In this document: positions 25,035 to 34,481 of the stretch, piece after piece
Numbering within the stretch: the first letter of the stretch is position 1
Layout: the number at the start of each line of letters is the position of its first letter
Virus record (IMG/VR): IMGVR_UViG_3300029263_000817
Coordinates: 1 to 46,818 of that record
From: a virus
Length of the DNA: 46,818 bases
Strand: one strand, 5' to 3'
Program-made: the position numbers and the translations under genes
Notes under the pieces: model-generated
Told to the model about the DNA's origin: nothing
The model's database searches: none
The model's input: only the letters and a program-made list of their open reading frames with translations

Positions 25035-25515
25035 TATTAATTTTATCCTCTGTGTAGTTTTCTAAACCAAAGCTTAGCGTTAACGCTTCATCTTCATTTA
25101 AAGCTTGATGAGGGGTGTTAGCTGGTATATGTATATATTCACCTGGGCGAATGATTACATGATTACTTTCAATTATTAAAGACTTAGATCCTTCACAGCA
25201 ATATATAACAACGTCATCCGGATCAGTGTGCATATCAAAAGAATACGAACCAGCATTTGCTAAAAACAAATGGCAAGTAACATGTGGACTATGTACTAAA
25301 TCTGTTTTTATTTTCCAACAATATTCATATATTTCTGAATTAAAATTTTCCATTCTTTCAATTTTGATAGAATGGTTTTCACTTTGAGCTTTACAGAAAT
25401 GTCTAAATCCAGTAACAAGATGTTCGCGACCTTGCATGTCAATGGCGTATACCATATTCTGTTCGTACATATGATTTGATGTAAGTGCAGAAACTATCCG
25501 AGATCTATTAATCAT
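24988..25515 (-). CDS. Cupin/JmjC-like Fe(II) oxygenase
   Basis: A 175-aa protein whose middle and C-terminal parts read SYSFDMHTDPDDVVIYCCEGSKSLIIESNHVII-RPGEYIHIPANTPHQAL. H96-x-D98 and H136 match the iron ligands of cupin_8/JmjC-type 2OG-Fe(II) hydroxylases, and the 'PGEYIHIPANTPHQA' turn is characteristic. Ribosomal-oxygenase relatives hydroxylate Arg or His in proteins. The protein is short, so an N-terminal substrate domain is missing or very small. It is the first gene of the cassette. The predicted transcription start of the sigma70-like promoter falls at or next to its ATG, so it may be translated leaderless or from the internal ATG at residue 16. Confidence 0.82.
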   Translation of the reverse strand: MINRSRIVSALTSNHMYEQNMVYAIDMQGREHLVTGFRHFCKAQSENHSIKIERMENFNSEIYEYCWKIKTDLVHSPHVTCHLFLANAGSYSFDMHTDPDDVVIYCCEGSKSLIIESNHVIIRPGEYIHIPANTPHQALNEDEALTLSFGLENYTEDKINNELADVSQDHRNMSA

Positions 25516-25521
25516 AATATA

Positions 25522-25550
25522 ATTATACCACAGTTTTGACTAAATGTAAA
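25522..25550 (-). promoter_or_regulatory. Sigma70-type extended -10 promoter at the head of the enzyme cassette
   Basis: On the minus strand TTTACA (25550-25545), a 17-nt spacer and a perfect TATAAT (25527-25522) with a TGG extension before the -10. It fills the only gap (42 nt) between the 571-aa fibre-like gene and the cupin gene. The match to host-type sigma70 promoters is 11 of 12 with ideal spacing. Predicted start is at about 25515. Confidence 0.75.
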
Positions 25551-25557
25551 CCGTTAT

Positions 25558-27273
25558 TTACACTTTTAACACACATTCTATCAATTTTTCTTCAGCTACA
25601 ACAGATGATTCTAATGCAATACCTACTATTGCATGTCCCGGAAATTCTCTACCTGCGCATCCATTATGATGAGCATATACTGGATCACCCTTATTAACAG
25701 CGCCAACTATTCTAACTGGAACGCGTCCTTTAAGAGCAAGTGCCTGACCATCTATACTTGCGTTCATCAAATATGCAGGATCAGCCGAAACTACACCCAT
25801 AGGAATACCATCACCAAGGCACCGTGTTGTTTCTTCAGTTTCACTTGATGATACCATCATTACAGTTCCAATTACATGCTCTTCACTTGTAGTATATTTT
25901 TCCGCAAGGTCAGCATAGTTTGCAGACGTTGCTCTACCAGCAAAAGTTCCTGCAGTAAGTGTATGTGTTGATGGATTATACATTAAGTGGCCGTTGTCTT
26001 GATCAATATAAGGCCTTTGATAAGCGCTGCCGTTATTATCACTAAACAATACTTGATAATTTACGTTATCATTTTTCTCATCTACATTAATATTATCAGC
26101 GTTGGTTGAATTAGATACATCACCACTTGCAAGAGTAACTACTCCGGCATTACTGATTGTACAATCACCACTTAACGTTGCTGCAGTAAAGCCAGCACCA
26201 TTACCGATTAAAATTTGTGCATTTCCTACAGCAATATCTGATGGTACGCCTGCCGTGCTTGCTGCTCTTACTTTAACTGTATTTCCTGCCATATTGGCAA
26301 GCTTAACATTTGTTACTTTACCGGCACTTATTTTATCAGTGGTAACTGCATTTGCCGCGAGCATATCCGCATATACTAATGTTTCTTCAACTTCACCTAC
26401 ACTTGTTCTACCAAGTACTCTATTTGCAGTTACTATATCTTGTATTTTTGTGTATGTGACTGCATCATTTGCTATTTTTGCAGTAGTTACATTAATGTCT
26501 TTGATATTATCAGTTTCTACTCCGTCAGTAGCAATCATAGCTGTTACGACTTGTACTTCTTCAATATCACCTGCTGTAGTTTTACCAAGTACTCTATTTG
26601 CAGTTACTATCTCTTGCATTCTAGCATACGTAACAGCGTCTTCTGCAATCATAAGTGTTTGAACCTGCAGGTCGGAAACAGATCCAGAATTTCCTCGTGC
26701 AACAACTCTATTTGCAGAAACTGTAAGGTTAGTTGGATCGGCTGCTGCTGCAGTTGCATTCACTTTAACAGTGTGTGCTGCCATATGAGAAAGCATGGCA
26801 TCCGTAATAGCTTCAGCAGAAATACTTAAACCATCTGCGTCTTGTGTTAAACCAGAACCAGCCGCAACTGAAAACGCACCTCCAGAATCAGTTACACTAT
26901 TTTTTCCGATACCGTTTCCGGCTGAATAATTTGTAGTTGCAGGTAATCCAAGACTAAATGTACCATCACCATCACTTTTAAGAAAAAATGCAGAGTTTGT
27001 GCTATCCCCCGTGACATTCATATTACGGAGAGATATAACCCCAGTTGCAATATGATGTTCTTTAATCTCATTAGAATCAATAAATCCTTGATTAAATGCA
27101 CGATTTAAAGCTTGTACAATATCAGAATCATGTCCAGTAAATCCCGAAGATCCGTCAGGAAAGCCAGTCTTTTGAAGATTATCTAAATCTCCAATTTGGT
27201 GCGCGATTGAATTGGTCTTGACGCGCCAACCGTTAATTGTATCACTTAGGTTTACAATAATTTCTCTAGCCAT
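25558..27273 (-). CDS. Tail-fibre-like structural protein with C-terminal ADLAEKY domain
   Basis: A 571-aa protein. The N-terminus (MAREIIVNLSDTINGWRVKTN) resembles fibre attachment regions of marine T4-like phages. The middle has about three related units of roughly 65 residues around VTANRVLG(K/R)T--G-VEE and DAVTYxxIQxI, typical of a fibre shaft. The last about 115 residues begin ADLAEKYTTSEEH, then TVMMVSSSETEETTRCLGDGIPMGVVSADPAYLMN and LKGRVPVRIVGAVNKGDPVYA. This is a beta domain seen at the end of many cyanophage tail-fibre-like proteins. The gene overlaps the 76-aa gene before it by 8 bp. The exact fibre role is inferred. Confidence 0.85.
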   Translation of the reverse strand: MAREIIVNLSDTINGWRVKTNSIAHQIGDLDNLQKTGFPDGSSGFTGHDSDIVQALNRAFNQGFIDSNEIKEHHIATGVISLRNMNVTGDSTNSAFFLKSDGDGTFSLGLPATTNYSAGNGIGKNSVTDSGGAFSVAAGSGLTQDADGLSISAEAITDAMLSHMAAHTVKVNATAAAADPTNLTVSANRVVARGNSGSVSDLQVQTLMIAEDAVTYARMQEIVTANRVLGKTTAGDIEEVQVVTAMIATDGVETDNIKDINVTTAKIANDAVTYTKIQDIVTANRVLGRTSVGEVEETLVYADMLAANAVTTDKISAGKVTNVKLANMAGNTVKVRAASTAGVPSDIAVGNAQILIGNGAGFTAATLSGDCTISNAGVVTLASGDVSNSTNADNINVDEKNDNVNYQVLFSDNNGSAYQRPYIDQDNGHLMYNPSTHTLTAGTFAGRATSANYADLAEKYTTSEEHVIGTVMMVSSSETEETTRCLGDGIPMGVVSADPAYLMNASIDGQALALKGRVPVRIVGAVNKGDPVYAHHNGCAGREFPGHAIVGIALESSVVAEEKLIECVLKV

Positions 27274-27496
27274 TTGATTCTACCATTTTCTTTGTTAATT
27301 CCAACAACATTTTTTTAATATCAGATACATCATTCTTCAATTCAATTAACTCTTCTTCTGCCACTTGCTCACGTTTCTTCTTTGCTCGTGCTTTCGTTAT
27401 TGTTTCATTATCAACATTTAAGATCGCGCCAGTTTTCATATCTTTTACTAGATTTGAATGGCCTTGAATCTTTACATAATTAATACCTGTTTTCAT
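27266..27496 (-). CDS. Small coiled-coil virion-region protein
   Basis: A 76-aa protein from the ATG at 27496, placed just after the TAA of the large structural gene; a TTG/ATG extension to 27514 would overlap it. The pattern MKTGINYVKIQGHSNLVKDMKTGAILNVD followed by a charged KKKREQ stretch and a heptad-like ELKNDVSDIKKMLLELTKKM is a known small protein type found next to structural genes in cyanophages. The C-terminal half should form a coiled coil. A role in fibre assembly or as a minor virion part is inferred. Confidence 0.78.
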   Translation of the reverse strand: MKTGINYVKIQGHSNLVKDMKTGAILNVDNETITKARAKKKREQVAEEELIELKNDVSDIKKMLLELTKKMVESNG

Positions 27497-27497
27497 A

Positions 27498-30400
27498 TTA
27501 TAATGCCAATGCAATCGCTCTTAAATCTGTAACTACTGGAACCTTTGAATTATTATTAGTTCTAAATACTAACTTCAATTGGAATGTGGTGAATGAAGAA
27601 GATTCTTCTATTAAATATTCGTGCTCTCTATAAACGTTTAAATCATCACTTGGACCTACTGGTTGTAACACTGTTTGAAGTGTCCAATTTATTTCTGACA
27701 AATCAGTATCATCGCTTTTCACTTTATAATATAGATCTACGAATGAGCCTGTTGGTCTATTTATCCCTAAGAATACTTTTAATCCGACCGCAGTATTTGC
27801 AAGAGTGACTGGCTTAGTAATATGTTTTGCTAATGCACTACCACTAAATGGTGTTGTTTCAGCTTGGTAATTAAATATTATATTGCCAGTTGTACCAGAA
27901 GCTACTGGGTTATCAATTTCATTTTTAGTAACTACTAATGACGCTCTTTGTAAGTCGATAATAGGTGAAACGAAATCTGATGTAGTTGTCATTGCAATCT
28001 TAATTGCACCAGTATCTGGACCACTACCACTGGTATAGTTTCCGGTCTCTATTGAAGTTCCTGTGCCACCAAGTCCACCTGCTGCTATTGGTGTATCTTC
28101 TTTTCCTGCGCAAGCAATTGTAATTGGGTTGGCATAATAATTCTTTTGATTTAAACCAATAGTAGTAAATCCTGCTGCTGGTACTTCGTATGCTGTTTCC
28201 AATGCAACATTGGATTGTCCACTATAGAATCTGCCAGTAGCTGTTAAGCCAGTATTTTCCGGTGTTAAATACTGTATGATTGGATATACTGTACTTCCAC
28301 TTACGTTGTATGTAGCTTTTACTGCTACTCCACCACCAGTCGCAGTAGTAACATTACCAGCAGTTGCACCGCTACAAGTAAATTTATATCCAGTTGGGTC
28401 TACATGAGTAATTACATGAATTGCATTTAATAAGCTAGCTGTTATTGCGCCGACTGTTTGAGCTGTACCATCTATATTAACTTTATCACCTACAATTAAA
28501 TTGTGGTTTTGATGTTTAACAAATACTACTGCTGACCCAGCAGTGGTTACAATAGGATCTTTTCCAAGTAGTTGAAGAGGTAAATCGTTATTATGGAAAT
28601 ATGCAATACCATCAGTTGCGGTATCAAACGCAGCTCTCTTTAATGTAAATTTCAGATCTTGCTTTTGTGAAGCTTCCCATGTAGTTCCGTTTTGCGATTT
28701 AAAGAACGATCCAAGAAATGGTTGAGCTACAATTTTTCTAATAGAAGAGTTTAACTCATTGTCTCCCATAAATGAAGTCCATGCTAAATAATCGGTATTA
28801 TCACAAAGAACTACGATAGCGTATTCAGTAAACCCGCTTAAATAAACTGGCTCATCAAAAGTAAATGTTGTTGCTGTCGCAGCAGTATCTGAAATATTAA
28901 CGGCCGACGGATTTAAATATTTTCTCGATCCAGGGACTATGGTATTAGAAGCAGGATAGCCATTTACCAGTGGTCTAAGTTCAATCCAAATCGGTAGTGT
29001 ACTTGATTTTGTTTTGAAGTATAAGTCTACTGATCTTGCATATATTCCTTCTTCAGTCGTAACATTAAATGATTGTGCTAATGGATCCGATTGTCTTCTA
29101 TCTACTGGCCGAGGTACTGGCCGTCGAACTGAAGATATTGTTGTACGACCGCTGGCTATTTCTCTTCTTTCACCGACAATAGTAAGATGTCTTGTTGAAA
29201 TAACATCTTCCTGCCAAGTTTGTATTACACCCGCCGCTGCAAAAGAAGCAAGAGCTTTTGAACCTGCTAATCCATTATTTGCTGGTGTTGGAATTGCACT
29301 TATATCTAATAATAAGAATTCTTTAGTTCCAGTGCCGAAGGTTAAAATGTCTGTTCCAGCAGGAGCTAATGTGTTGTGCGGAATTACAAATGATCCTGAC
29401 AAATAACCATTTACATCTGATGTTAAAATACTAGCATTGCTTGGATGTCCTGTCATATTATTAGGACTATGCAATTCGACTCTAGATTCATTAACCCGTG
29501 TAAATGATTCTGACTTTACCCAATCTGCAACGGATACCCCATCAAAAAATGCAAAGTGTTGCTGAGATGGTCTTAGGCCAACTGCTTCAAAGTAAATTTT
29601 TCTTGTTCTCATAAACGGTATAACCGCAACATCGATAACTTTATCGCTGCCCGGTACGACTGTACGAATTGTTTCAGAAGCTACTACTCTATTAACTACG
29701 TTTGTAGTTGACCAATCAAATCCGTTATTTATCCACCCGTTCGCCCTTGTAATCGTATTCGCACCGTTTGTAGTTTGCTCAGATCCATTTGCAACCTGTG
29801 AAGCTTCAAGAATATTAGAACCTTCAGCGTCTGTTCCTAACCAGCCCCACTCAGATTGATCGAATAATAACGCTTGGTCTAAATTCAATGCATCGCCACC
29901 ATCAATTACTTTAGCTTCAGCGCGATTAGCAACTTTCCATTCGTCTGATTGAGGTGATAACGTGATTGAACCTCTATAATCTGATATCATAAATGGATTA
30001 ACATTTTCAGTTCTTGATACTTTAGTATTCTCAAGGTATGTGACCATACCCGCTGAACCAGCTTTAAATTTTAAGTAAACAGTATCACCGATTAATTGTG
30101 TATTAGTTTGCTCTGAAGCCGTTGTTGAATATATCAAACCAATGTTTTCTTCAGTAAATCCTGGACGAACTTTCATTGCTTTAGGATCAATTGAAGCCCT
30201 GTACTCTACATTAAAAATGTCTGAAATGTATTGATTCTTAAAGTTATCAACTACAAATCCTGACTTAGTTCTATTATTACCTGCAGCATCCAAAACTTCT
30301 AGTGCGTTCGTATCAATTTCTAGTAAGCTTAACGTAACAGCCTCTTCAAGCAAATCAACACGCTTAGCAATTTTACCAATATCTTTCATGGTATAACCTT

Positions 30401-32951
30401 TGTTTTCCATGTATTTTGTTGATAAGTCACTTTTAGAAATTGTTCCACCATTTAATGAGGTTCTATATAACTCCAATGTCTTAGGAGGAATCTCAGGGAA
30501 TGTTGGTGTAAAGGAAGGTGTACCTTCAATATTTTGAATTTCGCCTGTTTGGCTAATAATAAGTCGGTCTTTCCGTGGAAGATAATACTCAACTTTACCA
30601 GAAATTGCGGTGTCGTTTTGTGGAAGTTCATGAATAGCTCCGCCACTTGCACCACCACTATTATTAAATGTGCCATCAGCTTTCTTTGCAGATCTAAAAT
30701 CTAAGACATCTCTTAAATTTACAATTGTTCCATCTTTCATAGTGTACGCTGGGATTATACCATAATCTGTAGAAGTTGCTGCTGGGTAAGAACTAACTGA
30801 GAAGAAGTTACCACCGCCGCCATGCTGATAATGTGTATATGTAATATAGATATCGCCAGTATGAGCTGCACCAGCTTTTTTAATTAATCTACCTAATGCG
30901 TAATGGTCATCTCTTTGTCCATTGTCAAATATGAATTGATCACTGATATCAGGACCAGCTGCTAAGTTAGAAGACCTAATGATTGGGATGGCAATAATAT
31001 CGTTATGTGCTAATACCCATACCTGATTTGCAACTTGTGCTAAAGCAGTTTGTGATGCAGAGACTGCACCTAAAGGACTTACTGAAATAAGATTTCCATC
31101 CGTATCAACACCCTTAGTTGCAACTGTTTTTGTTCTACTAGATGATTCCTGTGAGACTGTGTCGACTACGTATGCCAATAGCTCAACTGGTTTTCCATCT
31201 GTGTTAGCAGTAATAGTGACTGTGACAGATGAAGTATTTAAGCCGGCAACGCTGAACCCGCTGGGTGCTACTATTGCACCTTTATGCATAAGAATCCAGT
31301 CATTTTGATTAGTAAAATCACCGCCACCGGATGCGAATGTTATAGTTGAACCCGATATGTTTCCTGAGAATTTACGCTGAACCGTGAAGGTTACATTGGA
31401 AACTGCTTTAGGTCTAGTTCTAGGAAGTTGGAAGAATAAGTTTTTATCACTAGCATCAATGATTTGTGCAACTGGTGTTGCTGCAGTGTTTAATCTTAAA
31501 GTCGAAAAATTAGTAGTTGACGCTGTTGCACTAATTGTCTTAACTGCTCTAAAGCTACCCGATGTCATAACCAAATCAAAAATAAAGTATCTGTAATCCG
31601 CACCGATAGCATCAACATGTCTAACTCTACATGTTCCAACCTTAGTGGTATTACCATTCGGTGTAACGTTATTATGCAGATCCATTAGAGGGTATGATGT
31701 TCTACCATTACCTCCTGTTGTACTTCCTGGAAGAGCTGTGACGCTTCCAGCAGTATTCGCACCAACGGGTGGGCTGCCACTTCCTTGAATAATAATATAG
31801 TTACCGTATTCAATACCAAGTGAGGTAGTAGGTAATTGCGCAGTAGTAAGACTACCCTTATTTGTGGTCAATGCCTTATTAACAGTAATATCAGTTCCAA
31901 GAGGTGTTCTAACTCTAAAACCATTTATATATGCTTTGCCTGGACTAAACGCTGCAGTCAGTGTTGTAGTGTCAGCATCTTTCAATGTCATATAAAACGG
32001 ATCAACTACATAGTCACCAGATTCTTCTGCTGTTCTTTTTGCAACTAAATCATTTATCTTATTGTATTGGTTCGATCCAGTAGCTTGCTCTACAATAACG
32101 GTGTCAACAATATTAGCAACATACACAAATGTGCTGGTTGTAAAATCATCTTGACTTTTCGCTATTTTTAATGTGATTCTATATCGGTCAGCACCAGGCG
32201 CAGCTAAGTTTGGAAACGCGCCTTGGTTGTCGAATAGAGTAGTATCATCACTTGCTGTAACAATATCTTCTGTTACTTTAAATCCGACTTGACCAGTATA
32301 TGAACTAGTATATCTTGAAACTATAATTGACTGAGCTGGTGAAAAACAGAACATACCTTGAGTAAAGAAATCACCTTCAGAAATTGATACTCTTACACCG
32401 TTCCCCATTGCCCTATTGGCAGAATTATCTACCAATTGAACCTGATAAGTTGAACCAGCATATGTAATAGTTTCACCTATTTTAAATTTAACAGAAGTTG
32501 TGCCCGACGCGTTCAATGCATTGGATTCAGACTTTCCTCTATAAACCACATAAAGTGTAGGTGGATTATTTACGATGTCTGCCGTGATACCATGTTCAAC
32601 GGTAATGACTTCAGCTTTAACTTTACTTTCTGATCCTTCAAAAATAGCTCCAGGAACAATAGTAGTAGGGAATTGATTTGATACACCTGAACCTAGATCA
32701 CCTGGAAATATTTTTACATACTGAATATTTTTATTTAATGTAACACCGCCTGGATTAACCATTGCTCCATCTTTAAAGATATTACGAGCAAATCTCTCAA
32801 TATCCTTTTGAATAATGGTTTGTGACTGAGTTAATTCTCTTGCCTGTAAAGCTCTACGAGGATTAAAAAGAATCCTTTTGAACCCGGCACTGTCAGCAAA
32901 GTCATCTTTATAAGTAGAACTCATTAGATCTCTTGAAAAGGTAGTTGTCAT
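27498..32951 (-). CDS. Large virion structural protein (DUF4815-type, gp10 position)
   Basis: A 1,817-aa protein. The first about 70 residues (MTTTFSRDLMSSTYKDDFAD..., RRALQARELTQSQTI, IERFARNIFKDGAMVNPGG) are the signature start of the DUF4815/'VrlC-like' structural proteins of marine T4-like phages. The rest is a long chain of beta-rich modules (for example RRPVPRPVDRRQSDPLAQSF near the middle and LVFRTNNNSKVPVVTDLRAIALAL at the end). It follows gp8 by 14 nt, where T4 has gp9/gp10. It probably links the baseplate wedge to fibres. Cysteines are scarce, fitting a structural role. Confidence 0.85.
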   Translation of the reverse strand: MTTTFSRDLMSSTYKDDFADSAGFKRILFNPRRALQARELTQSQTIIQKDIERFARNIFKDGAMVNPGGVTLNKNIQYVKIFPGDLGSGVSNQFPTTIVPGAIFEGSESKVKAEVITVEHGITADIVNNPPTLYVVYRGKSESNALNASGTTSVKFKIGETITYAGSTYQVQLVDNSANRAMGNGVRVSISEGDFFTQGMFCFSPAQSIIVSRYTSSYTGQVGFKVTEDIVTASDDTTLFDNQGAFPNLAAPGADRYRITLKIAKSQDDFTTSTFVYVANIVDTVIVEQATGSNQYNKINDLVAKRTAEESGDYVVDPFYMTLKDADTTTLTAAFSPGKAYINGFRVRTPLGTDITVNKALTTNKGSLTTAQLPTTSLGIEYGNYIIIQGSGSPPVGANTAGSVTALPGSTTGGNGRTSYPLMDLHNNVTPNGNTTKVGTCRVRHVDAIGADYRYFIFDLVMTSGSFRAVKTISATASTTNFSTLRLNTAATPVAQIIDASDKNLFFQLPRTRPKAVSNVTFTVQRKFSGNISGSTITFASGGGDFTNQNDWILMHKGAIVAPSGFSVAGLNTSSVTVTITANTDGKPVELLAYVVDTVSQESSSRTKTVATKGVDTDGNLISVSPLGAVSASQTALAQVANQVWVLAHNDIIAIPIIRSSNLAAGPDISDQFIFDNGQRDDHYALGRLIKKAGAAHTGDIYITYTHYQHGGGGNFFSVSSYPAATSTDYGIIPAYTMKDGTIVNLRDVLDFRSAKKADGTFNNSGGASGGAIHELPQNDTAISGKVEYYLPRKDRLIISQTGEIQNIEGTPSFTPTFPEIPPKTLELYRTSLNGGTISKSDLSTKYMENKGYTMKDIGKIAKRVDLLEEAVTLSLLEIDTNALEVLDAAGNNRTKSGFVVDNFKNQYISDIFNVEYRASIDPKAMKVRPGFTEENIGLIYSTTASEQTNTQLIGDTVYLKFKAGSAGMVTYLENTKVSRTENVNPFMISDYRGSITLSPQSDEWKVANRAEAKVIDGGDALNLDQALLFDQSEWGWLGTDAEGSNILEASQVANGSEQTTNGANTITRANGWINNGFDWSTTNVVNRVVASETIRTVVPGSDKVIDVAVIPFMRTRKIYFEAVGLRPSQQHFAFFDGVSVADWVKSESFTRVNESRVELHSPNNMTGHPSNASILTSDVNGYLSGSFVIPHNTLAPAGTDILTFGTGTKEFLLLDISAIPTPANNGLAGSKALASFAAAGVIQTWQEDVISTRHLTIVGERREIASGRTTISSVRRPVPRPVDRRQSDPLAQSFNVTTEEGIYARSVDLYFKTKSSTLPIWIELRPLVNGYPASNTIVPGSRKYLNPSAVNISDTAATATTFTFDEPVYLSGFTEYAIVVLCDNTDYLAWTSFMGDNELNSSIRKIVAQPFLGSFFKSQNGTTWEASQKQDLKFTLKRAAFDTATDGIAYFHNNDLPLQLLGKDPIVTTAGSAVVFVKHQNHNLIVGDKVNIDGTAQTVGAITASLLNAIHVITHVDPTGYKFTCSGATAGNVTTATGGGVAVKATYNVSGSTVYPIIQYLTPENTGLTATGRFYSGQSNVALETAYEVPAAGFTTIGLNQKNYYANPITIACAGKEDTPIAAGGLGGTGTSIETGNYTSGSGPDTGAIKIAMTTTSDFVSPIIDLQRASLVVTKNEIDNPVASGTTGNIIFNYQAETTPFSGSALAKHITKPVTLANTAVGLKVFLGINRPTGSFVDLYYKVKSDDTDLSEINWTLQTVLQPVGPSDDLNVYREHEYLIEESSSFTTFQLKLVFRTNNNSKVPVVTDLRAIALAL

Positions 32952-32965
32952 ATTATTACTCTACT

Positions 32966-34396
32966 CTATAGTTGGATGATGACTTTAATGTCTTCGGACT
33001 GATTAGCTGATCTTACTACAGCATTTCTATTATCTAGATATAGTATATCACCGCTAATTCTATTTATCTCACCAGGATTGGACGCAGTTAGGACTGTTCC
33101 TGTACCAGTTCCATCTATTTCTGTGAGTGCTTCTCCGTCAACTAATTGTTTATATCCAGTTTCAACTGATTGATGGTAGAATATTCTAGTGCCATCAGCA
33201 ACAGTAGAATCTACGTTATCAATAAATGCCCGAGCGTTTGAAGTAACACCTTGAACTGTTTTATCTTTAGAAAACGCAACAGTATATGATGATAATTTCA
33301 TATTCCGCATGCCTATACCAGTAATTTCATTAAATAGTCCAAGTGAATCATGTACTTGTGGATTCTTAATTAGTGCAATTTGTCTAAAGTCTTGGTCAGT
33401 TATGAAATCTGTATCAGTATCTAAAATTTTGCTTCTAAACATTAGTGCATCCGATTTAAGATCACGTCTAGGATCAAAACCAAATCCTGGCTTTGGGCCA
33501 ACAACTGGTCGTGCTAGTGCACTGTCACCTGCATCACCCGAAACACCACTTTTTACAATAACAGCTTCTGCAAAATTATAACTATCTAAATAGTTCAATG
33601 TATTATTTAATCCATTAGTTGTAATAGAAGTAACTGTCCCAGCGGCTGAATCAATAGTGGCCCGCAATCTTAGCACGGCTGAATCACCGAAAGTAAGTTC
33701 TCCATCGCCTCTAACTACGATACTTGGTATAGCGTTTGCAGCGGATCCAGTGCCTTTACCATATGATCCATTACCGCCATGTTTCATTACAAACGTAGTA
33801 ATTCTTCCACCCACTGCCGCACCCTGAACTGCAAACTGTTTAAGCTCGATGCCAGTAGAATTAGAATCAGTTGTCTCTTGTCTATGCACAGGCATAAACT
33901 GTGATGTTAAAAAGTAGTTGGCTTTAAGTGCACTGAGCGTATAAAGGAATTTCCATATATAACCATCACCTGTTCTGAACGGTTCAAGATTAGATGATGC
34001 TGGCTTAACTAAAGATGGCTGTGCAACACCTTGTTTATTTTTACCAGTTCTTAAACAAATGTATACGCCATAATTATCGGTTAAAACATAATAGCGTCTG
34101 CCGTTACTTAAATTGCCTGATCTTAAATCGTCCCACTGTGGGTATATTGTACCATATGCCCAATCTTGCCGCGGTACAACGAAGCTTGCTGCTTCCACTT
34201 TCTTAACTGATTGTAATCTTTCTTTAAAGTCTGTTTCATCAAACTTTGAGTTTATCGGGCTTTTGACAGCGTCGTTGCTATCCCATTGTTCTGATCTAGC
34301 TAAACCAATATAATATTTGCTATTAGCCGCGTTATAATCAGCCAATAGCGCTTCAAGAACATTGAATTTTAGATCATCCGTGACGATAGCTACCAT
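32966..34396 (-). CDS. gp8: Baseplate wedge protein gp8
   Basis: A 476-aa protein that keeps the T4 gp8 landmarks in order: YYIGLARSEQWDSND (T4 FITFGRSEPWSSNE), VVPRQDWAYGTIYP (VIPRRDWGDTRYP), GDGYIWKFLYTL (GDGYVWEYLFEI), DFRQIALIKNP (FRQISIITNP) and SGDILYLDNRNAV...EDIKVIIQL (SGEMIYMENRPPI...EEINILFTF). T4 gp8 is 334 aa; the extra length lies between the middle and the C-terminus as an inserted region. It forms a dimer in each wedge and bridges gp10 and gp7 arms. The ATG has AGGAAAG about 7 nt upstream, and a late promoter box is 66 nt upstream. Confidence 0.93.
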   Translation of the reverse strand: MVAIVTDDLKFNVLEALLADYNAANSKYYIGLARSEQWDSNDAVKSPINSKFDETDFKERLQSVKKVEAASFVVPRQDWAYGTIYPQWDDLRSGNLSNGRRYYVLTDNYGVYICLRTGKNKQGVAQPSLVKPASSNLEPFRTGDGYIWKFLYTLSALKANYFLTSQFMPVHRQETTDSNSTGIELKQFAVQGAAVGGRITTFVMKHGGNGSYGKGTGSAANAIPSIVVRGDGELTFGDSAVLRLRATIDSAAGTVTSITTNGLNNTLNYLDSYNFAEAVIVKSGVSGDAGDSALARPVVGPKPGFGFDPRRDLKSDALMFRSKILDTDTDFITDQDFRQIALIKNPQVHDSLGLFNEITGIGMRNMKLSSYTVAFSKDKTVQGVTSNARAFIDNVDSTVADGTRIFYHQSVETGYKQLVDGEALTEIDGTGTGTVLTASNPGEINRISGDILYLDNRNAVVRSANQSEDIKVIIQL

Positions 34397-34461
34397 GTTT
34401 TCTTTCCTATCTTAATATATGTTCAAATTGTAATATCAAAAATATTAAATTCCTTTGACTA

Positions 34462-34469
34462 TATTTATA
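34462..34469 (-). promoter_or_regulatory. T4-type late promoter box before gp8
   Basis: Perfect TATAAATA on the minus strand in the 85-nt gap between the gp7-position gene and gp8, 66 nt before the gp8 ATG. It would drive gp8, the DUF4815 protein and the fibre-like gene. Confidence 0.75.
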
Positions 34470-34481
34470 CAGTTTTTAACG

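Noticed and set aside
26102-26662. 186-aa plus-strand open frame
   Set aside because: Antisense shadow of the shaft repeats of the 571-aa fibre-like protein.
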